From positions 1-62,714 of the forward strand of contig SLRR01000165.1 of the NCBI GenBank assembly GCA_007130865.1: 62,714 bases of DNA, in the 5' to 3' direction. The position numbers and the translations under genes were made by a program. The DNA is from Spirochaeta sp. GTDB lineage: Bacteria > Spirochaetota > Spirochaetia > DSM-27196 > Alkalispirochaetaceae. Positions 9,389-18,747 of the stretch are shown here, in pieces. The notes beneath the pieces are model-generated. The model saw only the letters and a program-made list of their open reading frames with translations, was not told where the DNA came from and searched no databases. Position 1 is the stretch's first letter. Every line of letters starts with the position of its first letter.

Positions 9389-10157
9389 GTTTCTTCCTCC
9401 TGTTTCCAGCCTCAAGGGCCGATTGCAGGCGACGCACCTCTTCTGTGGTGAGTTGTCGAGCCTGTCCCTCCGGGAGCGACCCCAGCGTTATCGGTCCATA
9501 ACGAGTACGGTAGATACGTTTGATCTTGACGCGGAAATGGGTGAAAACACGTCGGATTTCCCTGTTCTTCCCTTCCTGCAGGGTAATCGAGATACGCCGC
9601 GCCGCATGACGGTGCCAGGACCGGCACTGGTATCGAACTCCCTCAATGGTGACTCCCCGTGTGAACTGGTTGAGGATCTCGTCGGATACGGGTGCGCCCG
9701 TCTCCACGGTATAAACGCGGTCCATCCCGGTTTCCGGACGCATGAGTCCCTGCGCAAGGTCTCCATCGTTCGTGAAGAGCAGCAGACCACTGGAAAGGTA
9801 GTCCAGGCGCCCCACCGAGAAAAGGTGTCCGGAGTACTTTGGACGTACCAGGTCGATAGCGAGCGCGCGATTCTGTGGATCGGACTCGGTCGAGAGAAAC
9901 CGCACGGGCTTATTGAGCGCAAAAACCACGGTGTTTCGGTCCGGATGAACGATTCGTCCGTCCACGCGCACGGTAGATTCCGGAGAAACGCGGCACGACA
10001 GGTCCCGTACCGTCTCTCCGTCCAACTGTACACGGCCTTCCCGTACGAGCTGCTCGCAGGAGCGACGTGAACCCTGGTTGGCCAGCGCGAGATACCGGTT
10101 AATTCGCATCGTCTGCTGGTCGAGACGGCGGGGCCTGGTATTCGGTTCTTTATCCAT
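9372..10157 (-). CDS. rluB: 23S/16S rRNA pseudouridine synthase, RsuA/RluB family
   Basis: Isomerises uridine to pseudouridine in rRNA. An N-terminal S4 RNA-binding domain (MRINRYLALANQGSRRSCEQ) is followed by the catalytic domain. That domain carries the RsuA-family motif GRLDYLSSGLLLFTNDG, where the aspartate is the nucleophile. A later KNREIRRVFTHF block is also typical. The family is sure; RluB rather than RsuA or RluE is the usual choice for a gene next to scpB, but is an inference. The ATG at 10157 overlaps the last codons of scpB (AATGGATAA), with AGGAGAG 11 bases upstream. Confidence 0.9.
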   Translation of the reverse strand: MDKEPNTRPRRLDQQTMRINRYLALANQGSRRSCEQLVREGRVQLDGETVRDLSCRVSPESTVRVDGRIVHPDRNTVVFALNKPVRFLSTESDPQNRALAIDLVRPKYSGHLFSVGRLDYLSSGLLLFTNDGDLAQGLMRPETGMDRVYTVETGAPVSDEILNQFTRGVTIEGVRYQCRSWHRHAARRISITLQEGKNREIRRVFTHFRVKIKRIYRTRYGPITLGSLPEGQARQLTTEEVRRLQSALEAGNRRKKHGRRN

Positions 10158-10689
10158 TGAGACTGAATCTCTCCTGTTCCACTTCATCCAGCCGGGGGAG
10201 ATCGGCGATGCTCTGTAAATTAAAGTGCTGCAAAAACTCCCGGGTCGTACCGTACTGGGTCGGACGGCCGGGGGCGTCCTTTTTCCCCGTTTCTTTTATC
10301 AGGCCGCGGTCCAGGAGCTGCCGGATCATGGAGTCCGCCGTCACTCCCCGGAGCGACTCGATTTCGGACCGCGTTATCGGCTGTGAGTACGCGATTATCG
10401 AGAGCGTTTCCATAGCCGCCCGGGAAAGACGTCCTTCCCGTTTTCTGCCGAACCGCTCCCGCAGTCGCGGCCAGAGATCTTTTTTTGGTACAAAGCGGAC
10501 CGCTCCCGCGACGGTGACCAGTTCCAGACCGCGATCGGTCCCGGCACAGTCCCGGCCTATCTCGTCGAGTACCTGCTCTACCTGCTCGCGGGACAGACCG
10601 GTGATCTTTGCGATCGTCCGCACCTCGATCGGTTCAACCTCGAGAAAGAGAATTGCTTCGATCAGTGCCTTTTCCCGTTCCATATCCAC
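10150..10689 (-). CDS. scpB: segregation and condensation protein B
   Basis: Kleisin-associated winged-helix protein that works with SMC and ScpA in chromosome condensation. The 179-residue protein has two winged-helix units. The characteristic central block ETLSIIAYSQPITRSEIE and the following RGLIKETGKKDAPGRPTQYG are clear. The start is taken as the GTG at 10689 with GAGG 8 bases upstream; an ATG lies two codons further in. It begins 3 bases after the scpA stop and overlaps the downstream pseudouridine synthase gene, the standard scpA-scpB-rluB order. Confidence 0.95.
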   Translation of the reverse strand: MDMEREKALIEAILFLEVEPIEVRTIAKITGLSREQVEQVLDEIGRDCAGTDRGLELVTVAGAVRFVPKKDLWPRLRERFGRKREGRLSRAAMETLSIIAYSQPITRSEIESLRGVTADSMIRQLLDRGLIKETGKKDAPGRPTQYGTTREFLQHFNLQSIADLPRLDEVEQERFSLNG

Positions 10690-10692
10690 CGT

Positions 10693-11475
10693 TTATACCT
10701 CAAGCAGTTCGTTTTCGGTACCACCCCGGCTCTGATCCGGTAACCCGGGTCCGGCGGTGATCCGTATATCACCGAACATGCGATTCTGCATGATCCGTAT
10801 CGTCCGCTGTCGCGCAGACTCGAGAATCGCTATGAACGCGCACACCAGTTCCATGGCAGAATCGTTGCGTCGGAGAAGATCCGAAAAGGAAAACTCTCCC
10901 CGGTTCTGCAGGAGCTCATCGATCAGCGTCAGTTTCTCGTTCACCGTGACCTCTTCGTGGAGGTTTATCACCCGGTCGATGTTTAGATTAGAGACAAGTC
11001 TCGAAAACGTTTTGAGCAGGTCCCATACATCAAGTTGTTCCCAGAGTTGCTCTTCTTCATCGAAGGGGAGAACTGTTTGCGATCTCCGTTCGAGCGTGAA
11101 CTCCGACTCGTCCTCTTTCTCGCCCATGAGATCGCTCAGCTTGCGATACTTCTGGTACTCGATAAGTTTGTTCACCAGTTCCTGCCGTGGATCGCCGCCC
11201 TCCTCTTCCTCGTCCAATTCGGACTCGGGGAGCAGCATCCTCGACTTTATGTACAGGAGCGTTGCCGCCATCACGTAAAAGTCGGTTATTTTCTCCAGAT
11301 CCACGTGAGCGGCGTACTCCAGGTACTGCAGGTATTGCTCGGTAATGCGTGAGATCGGGATATCGTAGATGTTGACCTCGTTTTTCCGAATCAGAAAGAT
11401 CAACAGGTCCAGGGGACCTTCAAACTGGTCCAGCTGGACTGTATGGCCCTCCGGCGGGGACTCTTCTTGCTCCAT
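10693..11475 (-). CDS. scpA: segregation and condensation protein A (kleisin)
   Basis: Kleisin subunit that bridges the SMC heads. The diagnostic N-terminal motif FEGPLDLLIFLIRKNEVNIY is present, followed by the helical region IDMPISRITEQYL-like and an acidic middle (SELDEEEEGGD). The C-terminal winged helix is also present. The length of 260 residues is typical. I start at the ATG at 11475, about 18 residues before the conserved motif. A GTG at 11523 overlapping the folK stop as GTGA would add 16 residues and is also possible. Neither has a strong ribosome binding site. It is coupled to scpB. Confidence 0.93.
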   Translation of the reverse strand: MEQEESPPEGHTVQLDQFEGPLDLLIFLIRKNEVNIYDIPISRITEQYLQYLEYAAHVDLEKITDFYVMAATLLYIKSRMLLPESELDEEEEGGDPRQELVNKLIEYQKYRKLSDLMGEKEDESEFTLERRSQTVLPFDEEEQLWEQLDVWDLLKTFSRLVSNLNIDRVINLHEEVTVNEKLTLIDELLQNRGEFSFSDLLRRNDSAMELVCAFIAILESARQRTIRIMQNRMFGDIRITAGPGLPDQSRGGTENELLEV

Positions 11476-11979
11476 GCGACGACCAGTATACGCTTCGCCA
11501 TGGGACGGGTCCAGACCCGTCACGGAAGATACAGTCGCCAGGGAACTCCCGTACGGGGATCGTTCCAGTGAGGAGCGATCTCGAGCAGCGGTTCAAGAAC
11601 GAACGGACGTCGGTGCATCCGGGGATGCGGAACGTACAGATCCGCCGCGTGCAGCACGAGAGAACCGTACAGAAGAATGTCGATATCCAGTGGTCGGGGA
11701 CCGAAACGGAGTTCTCTCTCCCGTGCCCGGCCACCGAGTCGTTCCAGTTCCTGTACAAGGGTGAGCAATCTGTGCGGTCCTGCCGGCGCGATCCCGATAA
11801 CGACCTGGTTGTAGTACCAGGGCTGGTCCCGACGATGGTGCGGCTCCGTTCGGTAGACCCGAGAGCACATGAGACCGGTCAGTAGCTCCCGAAGACGCTC
11901 CACGGTGTACGTGAGCGTCTCCTCCGGTTTACCCAGGGGGCCCGGCGTGTTGGCGCCCAGGCCGAGGGCGACCGTTCGC

Positions 11980-13200
<1,221 letters not shown>

Positions 13201-13264
13201 GAAATTCCTCGCTGATTTCGCTCCTGTGAGCGGATTCTCTATGTATCCTAGTAGTACGCCGCGG

Positions 13265-13293
13265 AGTATAACGCTTTTCCGGGATTGTGGGAA
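13265..13293 (-). promoter_or_regulatory. recA promoter (predicted sigma-70 type)
   Basis: On the minus strand TTCCCA (13293-13288) and TATACT (13270-13265) are separated by 17 bases. Transcription would start near 13258, giving a leader of about 58 bases before recA. The -35 overlaps the -35 of the divergent prs promoter, so the two may compete for polymerase. This is a sequence match only. Confidence 0.6.
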
Positions 13294-13313
13294 AGGTAAA
13301 AAGTTTGTATACC
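13285..13313 (+). promoter_or_regulatory. prs promoter (predicted sigma-70 type)
   Basis: TTGTGG (13285-13290) and TATACC (13308-13313) are spaced by 17 bases. The predicted start site falls at about 13320, exactly on the annotated prs ATG. The transcript would be leaderless, or would start 15 bases ahead of an alternative GTG at 13335. Confidence 0.6.
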
Positions 13314-13319
13314 TAAAGC

Positions 13320-14423
13320 ATGCGGGGAGAACTGGTGGTTTGTGCGACGCGCAGCATGGAAGATTACGCGGAACGCGTCGCTTACGAGATGCAGACGTTT
13401 CCGGATTTCTACGGCAAGGGATACAACAAGAAAATTCGGGGCGAGCTGCGTACCGTTACGTTCGCCGACGGAGAGATGGAAGTCGAGGTGCATACCTCGA
13501 TTCGTGGAAAGGACGTATTCCTTTTTGCTTCCGCGGGACGGAATCCCTTCGGTCTTACCGTGGAACAGAGCAAAATGGAGATGTACCACGCGATAGATGC
13601 GCTTCGACGGGCCCAGCCGAATCGTATAACGCTCTTTGAGCCGTTCTGTACCAGTTCACGGTCGGACCGCACCACGCGGCGGAACAGCGTGGGGTTCTGG
13701 GTCCATTACAAGACCCTTGTGAGTCTCGGCGTAGACCATATCATCACCTACCAGTTGCATTCGGACAAGTCCAAGACGGTGGTGGATCCCACGGTGTGCG
13801 CGATCGACGATGTTCCCGGTAGTCCCATGCTCAAGGAATACATCACGGACAACTACATCAGGAAACCGGAAGTCCTCAGCGGTAAGGTGAAAGAGGACTG
13901 GTTTTTCTGTTCCGTCGACGCCGGCGGAGAAAACGTGGCCAGGAAATATGCCCGCGCTTTCGGTACCAAACTGATGATCGCCCACAAACAGCGCGACTAC
14001 GACACGACCAATACCGTGGAGTCGATCAATATACTCACGGACACCTCGATCGAAGACAAAGAGGTATGGATCGTGGACGACATGATCGATACCGGGGGCA
14101 GCGTATACTACCTGGTGAAGGAGCTGAAGAATCGGGGCGTGAAAACGATAAATATCGCCGTGGTGCATCCCGTTTTTTCCGATCCTGCCACGAACCGGCT
14201 CTGTGAGCTGCACGATGAGGGGATGCTCGATCGCGTGGTAGTTACCGATACCGTCGGGGTGCCCCAGGAGATGCAGGAGGCGATGCCGTTCCTGGAGGTG
14301 GTTTCTTCCGCGCGATTGAGCGCGGAGATCATCATGCATATGCACGAGGAACAGTCGCTCTCGCCGTTCTTTGACGACTTTGATCCCCGACACTACCTCT
14401 CCAACCTGAAGTTGTTTTTATAG
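13320..14423 (+). CDS. prs: ribose-phosphate pyrophosphokinase, divergent type
   Basis: Makes PRPP from ribose 5-phosphate and ATP. Family signatures are FADGEMEV, a Lys/Arg catalytic pair in HKQRDYD (standing for the usual DKRR), and the PRPP-binding loop [12 protein letters not shown]. At 367 residues it is about 50 longer than the standard enzyme and diverges in the ATP region ([14 protein letters not shown]). It therefore belongs to a distinct branch. The ATG at 13320 coincides with the predicted transcription start. A GTG at 13335 has GGGGAG 5 bases upstream and is an equally good start. It is divergent from recA and convergent with dtd. The PRPP-loop evidence is strong; full equivalence to classical Prs is inferred. 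Confidence 0.8.
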   Translation: MRGELVVCATRSMEDYAERVAYEMQTFPDFYGKGYNKKIRGELRTVTFADGEMEVEVHTSIRGKDVFLFASAGRNPFGLTVEQSKMEMYHAIDALRRAQPNRITLFEPFCTSSRSDRTTRRNSVGFWVHYKTLVSLGVDHIITYQLHSDKSKTVVDPTVCAIDDVPGSPMLKEYITDNYIRKPEVLSGKVKEDWFFCSVDAGGENVARKYARAFGTKLMIAHKQRDYDTTNTVESINILTDTSIEDKEVWIVDDMIDTGGSVYYLVKELKNRGVKTINIAVVHPVFSDPATNRLCELHDEGMLDRVVVTDTVGVPQEMQEAMPFLEVVSSARLSAEIIMHMHEEQSLSPFFDDFDPRHYLSNLKLFL

Positions 14424-14444
14424 AAACTACCGGTTTGCCGGGAC

Positions 14445-14909
14445 TTATACGTCGTCTCGCCGTTTCCGACGATCCTCGCTGTCCAGCATGATCGTTACCG
14501 GTCCCTCGTTGAGCAGTTCCACGGACATACGCGCACCAAACTCACCGGTTTCCACGGAAACGGATTCGGAAAGCAGGTGGATCATCTCCCGGTAGTGACG
14601 GAGCGCGTCCTCCGGCGGCGCGGCCCGATCAAACCCGGGGCGACGTCCCTTCCGGGTAGACGCGTAGAGGGTAAACTGCGATACCAGGAGTATCGAACCA
14701 CCGACCTCGATTACCGAACGGTTCATCCGCCCTTCTTTGTCGTGGAAAATCCGCAGGTTGGGAATTTTCTCCGCAAGGTATTCCAGATCCTCCCGGGTAT
14801 CTTCCCGGCGGACTCCGAGGAGTACCAGCAGCCCCTCCCCGATCTTTCCGGTGGTGACCCCGTCCACCGTTACCGAGGCGTGCCGAACACGCTGCAGAAG
14901 AGCCCTCAT
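14445..14909 (-). CDS. dtd: D-aminoacyl-tRNA deacylase
   Basis: Removes D-amino acids mischarged onto tRNA. The 154-residue protein matches the family length and begins with MRALLQRV.ASV. It contains both active-site motifs: LLVSQFTLYA (the SQxT motif) and LLNEGPVTI (the NxGPVT motif). The downstream-most 10 residues are basic/acidic and variable. The ATG at 14909 lies directly next to the stop of the upstream TPR gene (14912), suggesting coupling. The gene converges on prs with only 21 bases between the two stop codons. Confidence 0.95.
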   Translation of the reverse strand: MRALLQRVRHASVTVDGVTTGKIGEGLLVLLGVRREDTREDLEYLAEKIPNLRIFHDKEGRMNRSVIEVGGSILLVSQFTLYASTRKGRRPGFDRAAPPEDALRHYREMIHLLSESVSVETGEFGARMSVELLNEGPVTIMLDSEDRRKRRDDV

Positions 14910-14911
14910 CG

Positions 14912-16012
14912 TCAGTTCAACTCCCTCTGAGAAAGGATGCGGACCGACGTACCTTGAAGTCGAATGGGTCCTTCCTCGTCGCCGCGGACCCGGGCGATTA
15001 CCTCCAGAGGATTGTTGTTCTCCAGGACCACGGCAAAGCGCAGCTCCACCGGGACGATCCCTTCTACAACCTGCCCGGTGTGGTACCCCACCAGAAGGTC
15101 GAATCGAATCGACTCCTCCCCAACGTCCAGATTCGCCACCCGTCCCTGCCAGCGCACGTAGGTTCCGTCGTATAGACGCGGATCCGCATCAACCTGGCGG
15201 TATGTAAAATTGTCCTGGAACGTGGAGAAATCCGGGGTCTGCAGATAATCGCGCAGCAGTTCCGCCCGCGCTTTGATCCGGGGGTTAGCGTTGGACGCGG
15301 CGATCCGGTTCAGTTCGCGTCGCACCATATTGTCCCGGTGCTCGTTGAAGTATCCTTCCACCTCCGAAAAGAGACGTTCCACTTCCCGGGAGGTGAGCTC
15401 GTACCGGTAATCCCCGTCTTCATCCAGGAGGGATTCCGGCCGTTCCGTGAGCGTTACCAGCTCCACGCCGGGCCGTGTCTCCCTGCGAAACGACGTAAAA
15501 CGCTCCACTCCTGCCCGGACCGAGAAGAATAGCACCGTGGCAAGAACGATCGCGGCTACGCTGTAGGTAAACCAGGCCGGTACGTAAATCCCGGTGGAAG
15601 GGAGGATCTTTCGTATCCGCCGGTCTTCAAACCATTCCACTACTTCGTCGGGATCTTCCAGGTTACGCAACCACTTCAACGCTCGCTGGGCTCGGCGGTT
15701 ATGATTGTCCAGATCAAGAAGATCCAGATAATTACGCAACGCCTGGTCGATGTGGCGCCGTCGAAGCAACACTACCCCGAGCCCGAGCATCGCATCCGGT
15801 TTCTCCTCGATGTCCAGGGCGCGCTGCAGGTACGAGAACGCACCGGCAAAATCGCCGGTGTGTAGACAGCTCATCCCCAGGAGGTAATAGTAGCGGTAGC
15901 TTTCACGATACAGAAAAACCTGCGGCTCGAGAAAAGTTATCACCTGTGTATATTTCCGTCGACGGAAAAGCCGGTTTGCCTTGGCGAGATTGCGTGCGGA
16001 GGAGCGTTTCAC
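14912..16012 (-). CDS. membrane-anchored TPR protein, unknown function
   Basis: A 366-residue protein with N-terminal tetratricopeptide repeats (~residues 5-130, including YYLLGMSCLHTGDFAGAFSY and a second AMLGLGVVLLRRRHIDQALR block). A membrane helix follows near residue 145-170 (TYSVAAIVLATVLFFSV). The C-terminal domain beyond it probably faces the periplasm and includes an OB-like stretch (DGTYVRWQGRVANLDVG). The start is set at the GTG at 16012 because GGGGGGAG lies 4-5 bases before it. A longer reading to 16114 adds an implausible basic leader. It lies between dtd and another TPR gene. I do not recognise a named family. Confidence 0.75.
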   Translation of the reverse strand: MKRSSARNLAKANRLFRRRKYTQVITFLEPQVFLYRESYRYYYLLGMSCLHTGDFAGAFSYLQRALDIEEKPDAMLGLGVVLLRRRHIDQALRNYLDLLDLDNHNRRAQRALKWLRNLEDPDEVVEWFEDRRIRKILPSTGIYVPAWFTYSVAAIVLATVLFFSVRAGVERFTSFRRETRPGVELVTLTERPESLLDEDGDYRYELTSREVERLFSEVEGYFNEHRDNMVRRELNRIAASNANPRIKARAELLRDYLQTPDFSTFQDNFTYRQVDADPRLYDGTYVRWQGRVANLDVGEESIRFDLLVGYHTGQVVEGIVPVELRFAVVLENNNPLEVIARVRGDEEGPIRLQGTSVRILSQRELN

Positions 16013-16120
16013 ACCACTCCCCCCACAAAAAAGACTTGCGCCTTCTGAGAATCGCCGGATCCTTTTGCCTCGGAATTGATTATCCCGGTGCTGACCGTAA
16101 TAGATCCGGTCCACCCGGTT

Positions 16121-16939
16121 CTAATCGTCGGAGAGCTGTTCTTCGAGTCGGCGGATTTCCGCGTCACGGCTGCGCAGGGTCTCCTGCAAGGTGCGGATCT
16201 CCGTATTGAGACGGATGATTTCCTCCCGGAAATCGCCGTCGGCCGCATCCTGCAGGCGAAGACGGTATGAGTTGAGAGCATCCTGGTATGCCGCCTCCCG
16301 TCGTTGAAACTCATCCACAGCACGAAGATACTCCTCATGACTCCATCGCAGAAGTTGCAGTAACTCCTGTTCACGAAACGTAAGCTCGATGACAGAAATT
16401 CGATAACGCGCCGCTTCGACGCGGAAACTGGTGGAAAAGTCCCGCAGTACCCGCTGGAATAACCGGCGCGCTTCTTCGAGCCGACCGAGGTTGAACAGCG
16501 CTTCGCCGCTCCAGTATACCGCGTTTGCCACGAAGGGAGAATCGGGGTGTGTCTCGATAAAACGTTCGAGCAACTGAATCGCGCTCTCGAAATCATCCTG
16601 CAGGAAGAGAAGTCGTCCCTGTTGATACCTCGCCTCCGGTATAAAACGGTGGTCCAAGAAGTTCTGCAGGTAGTACTCGAGGTTTTTTTCCGCTTCCTCC
16701 AGATGTCCCCGTGCCATAGCGGACTTGGCGAGCCAGAAGTACGCGGTTGCCTCGGTGTCGAGATCAACGGCGTCCAGAATCGCGGTCTGGAAATGATCCA
16801 TCGCGACGGAAAACTCACTGCGTCGGAACGCTTCAAGACCATCGTTAAGAGCCGTCTCACCGGCAGGCAGCAGCCACGAGGGACCGGCTACGAACAGGAT
16901 GGCCAGAAGGAATGCGAGGGGGCGTACTGGTTTTGTCAT
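16121..16939 (-). CDS. secreted TPR / coiled-coil protein (CpoB/YbgF-like)
   Basis: A 272-residue protein with a clear signal peptide (KPVRPLAFLLAILFVAGPSW, then LLPAGE). About four TPR units cover residues 30-180 (ALNDGLEAFRRSEFSVAMDH, YQQGRLLFLQDDFESAIQLL, AVYWSGEALFNLGRLEEARR). A long C-terminal coiled coil follows (~185-272). The layout is reminiscent of CpoB/YbgF periplasmic proteins but with the coiled coil at the other end, so the equivalence is doubtful. The start ATG at 16939 has GGGAG 8 bases upstream; an in-frame ATG at 16960 would add seven residues. It is part of the rpe-TPR-TPR-dtd minus-strand group. Confidence 0.78.
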   Translation of the reverse strand: MTKPVRPLAFLLAILFVAGPSWLLPAGETALNDGLEAFRRSEFSVAMDHFQTAILDAVDLDTEATAYFWLAKSAMARGHLEEAEKNLEYYLQNFLDHRFIPEARYQQGRLLFLQDDFESAIQLLERFIETHPDSPFVANAVYWSGEALFNLGRLEEARRLFQRVLRDFSTSFRVEAARYRISVIELTFREQELLQLLRWSHEEYLRAVDEFQRREAAYQDALNSYRLRLQDAADGDFREEIIRLNTEIRTLQETLRSRDAEIRRLEEQLSDD

Positions 16940-17007
16940 CGATCGTTCTCCCGTTAACATTTTCGGCGTCCCATACCGGCGGGTTTAACAGCCGCCTGAA
17001 CGTCGAT

Positions 17008-17664
17008 CTATCGTCCCGCGAGCGTCCGCAGGTACTGAGCCGGATCCGGGGCGTCAAAAAACGCCGACCCCGAGACGAGCACGTCCGCGCCGGCGTGGCG
17101 AAGGTCTCCCGCGGTATCTCGGTTGACCCCGCCGTCAACCGAGATATGGTACGAGAGATCCCGCTGTCGGCGGAGTTCCGCTGCCCGGGATACCTTGCCG
17201 ATACCTCGGGGAATCAGCGTCTGTCCTCCAAAACCGGGGTTAACCGTCATGATGAGCAGGAGCTCGATCTCATCCAGGATCTCCGTGAGCGCCTCCACGG
17301 GTGTCGACGGTACGATGGAGATACCCGGTTTGCAGCCCAGTTCACGGATCTGCTGCAGTGTCCGGTGTGCGTGGACCGTAGCTTCCAGGTGAATAGTGAT
17401 AAAGTCCGCCCCGGCCTCTGCATAGTCCCGGACGAAACGCTCCGGTCGATCTACCATGAGGTGAACGTCCAGGGGAAGTTCTGTGCGGGAACGTATGTCC
17501 GTGACCATCTTGGGGCCGAATGAGATGTTGGGGACAAAGGCCCCATCCATCACGTCCAGGTGTATCCAGTCCGCGCCGGCCGACTCGATCCGACGGATTC
17601 CGGACAGGATCTCCGCAAAGTCCGCCGCGAGGATAGATGGTGCCGTAATGACAGAGCTGTTCAT
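17008..17664 (-). CDS. rpe: ribulose-phosphate 3-epimerase
   Basis: Interconverts ribulose 5-phosphate and xylulose 5-phosphate in the pentose phosphate pathway. The 218-residue TIM barrel shows all family motifs. These are APSILAADFA at the N-terminus, WIHLDVMDGAFVPNISFGP with a metal aspartate, DVHLMVDRPE with a metal histidine, and MTVNPGFGGQ. VDGGVNRDTA and LVSGSAFFD follow near the end. There is no Shine-Dalgarno sequence before the ATG at 17664. A promoter could overlap the divergent TPR gene's upstream region but I could not define it convincingly. Confidence 0.97.
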   Translation of the reverse strand: MNSSVITAPSILAADFAEILSGIRRIESAGADWIHLDVMDGAFVPNISFGPKMVTDIRSRTELPLDVHLMVDRPERFVRDYAEAGADFITIHLEATVHAHRTLQQIRELGCKPGISIVPSTPVEALTEILDEIELLLIMTVNPGFGGQTLIPRGIGKVSRAAELRRQRDLSYHISVDGGVNRDTAGDLRHAGADVLVSGSAFFDAPDPAQYLRTLAGR

Positions 17665-17747
17665 CCCGGGTATACTAATCCGAATAACGGTTCTTCGCCA
17701 ACACGGATATCTCCAGTGTCGGCACGGGATCCCCTGGAGCGTGTTCG

Positions 17748-17775
17748 TTGACCTTTTCCGTTGGAATGATATAAT
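17748..17775 (+). promoter_or_regulatory. promoter of the TPR gene-greA operon (predicted sigma-70 type)
   Basis: TTGACC (17748-17753) and a perfect TATAAT (17770-17775) are 16 bases apart, the best consensus promoter in the window. The predicted start site is ~17782, six bases before the first in-frame GTG (17788) and 27 before the GTG (17809) that has an AAGGA ribosome binding site. Confidence 0.75.
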
Positions 17776-17808
17776 GAGAAAAACGCCGTGTTGAAGGACG
17801 CCAGCAGC

Positions 17809-18747
17809 GTGGACACCTATACGGAGCGGGTGAACGAGTGTTTACAACGAGCAGCAACCCTGATTGCGTCGCACCAGTTGACCGAAGCGATCGGCGTAAT
17901 AGAGGAAGCTCTGGCGATCGATTTTGAGAGCGCCGACGTGGTCGCCTCGCTGAAATATACCGGTTTCTGGAAAGACCGTGAGGAACGGGTGGCGGTCATG
18001 CCGGATCCGTTCGAGCAGGGAGAATACCTTCTTGCGCAGTGGGCGGTGTTTCAGGATTTCATCCAGCGTATCGATCGTCCGGTGGAACTGCTGATCAACG
18101 CGCTTCGGCAGCATGTTTTCGGGCTGGCCCTGAAGTTTTACCGCGAGGTATACCAGGATGCGGCGAATCGTGATGCGGCTCTGCTCGTGAGGATCGCCCG
18201 CTGTTACAAGGGGTCCGGAGATTACGAGCGGGCGCGCAAGTTTTTGCAAGCCGCGGCGTCACAACGGCCGGAAGACGCGGAAGTTCTGGCGGAACTCGCG
18301 GACGTGCTGGCCCTGGTCAACGAGACCGCCGCGGCCAAGGCGTTCTTTCGGGAGGCCTTTTTTATCGACGCGCAGAAGATTGACATTGCGCGTCTGGAGT
18401 CTGAACTTATACATAGGTTGATTCGAGCGGTCGCACATCGTGGTATTGAAGGTCCTGCCCTTCTGGAGTGGATTCCCGTTTACGGTTTTTTATTCGGGGT
18501 GCTCAACGTAAAGCGGGAGATTCGGTCGATCGAGTTCGGACGTCTCAAGCAATCTATTTATGAGCTGGAACGGGAGCTGCGGGAAGGAACCGGTGACGAT
18601 GAGTTGATCCGACCCCGGTTGATCAACAGATACTTCTGGTTGATCGACCATTACGTCGCCGTGAAAGAGTCGCAGGGGAAAGTCGAAGAAGTGTTACTGA
18701 AAATACGGAGTGTCGATGACAATGTCTACCACCAGTACAACGCCTGA
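17809..18747 (+). CDS. TPR-like protein encoded upstream of greA
   Basis: A soluble, largely helical protein of about 312 residues. TPR-type helices are recognisable in LLVRIARCYKGSGDYERARK and AELADVLALVNETAAAKAFF. No signal peptide or membrane helix is seen. I chose the GTG at 17809 because AAGGA lies 10 bases upstream. A GTG at 17788 would add 7 residues and sit almost at the predicted transcription start. Its 3' end overlaps the start of the giant greA by about 30 bases, so the two are co-transcribed and probably translationally coupled. The name and function are unknown; a link to transcription elongation is suggested only by context. Confidence 0.78.
   Translation: MDTYTERVNECLQRAATLIASHQLTEAIGVIEEALAIDFESADVVASLKYTGFWKDREERVAVMPDPFEQGEYLLAQWAVFQDFIQRIDRPVELLINALRQHVFGLALKFYREVYQDAANRDAALLVRIARCYKGSGDYERARKFLQAAASQRPEDAEVLAELADVLALVNETAAAKAFFREAFFIDAQKIDIARLESELIHRLIRAVAHRGIEGPALLEWIPVYGFLFGVLNVKREIRSIEFGRLKQSIYELERELREGTGDDELIRPRLINRYFWLIDHYVAVKESQGKVEEVLLKIRSVDDNVYHQYNA

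Noticed and set aside
13201-13264. SOS/LexA operator upstream of recA
   Set aside because: I searched for known box types (GAAC-N4-GTTC-like, CTGT-N8-ACAG, TTTG-N5-CAAA) and saw none convincing.
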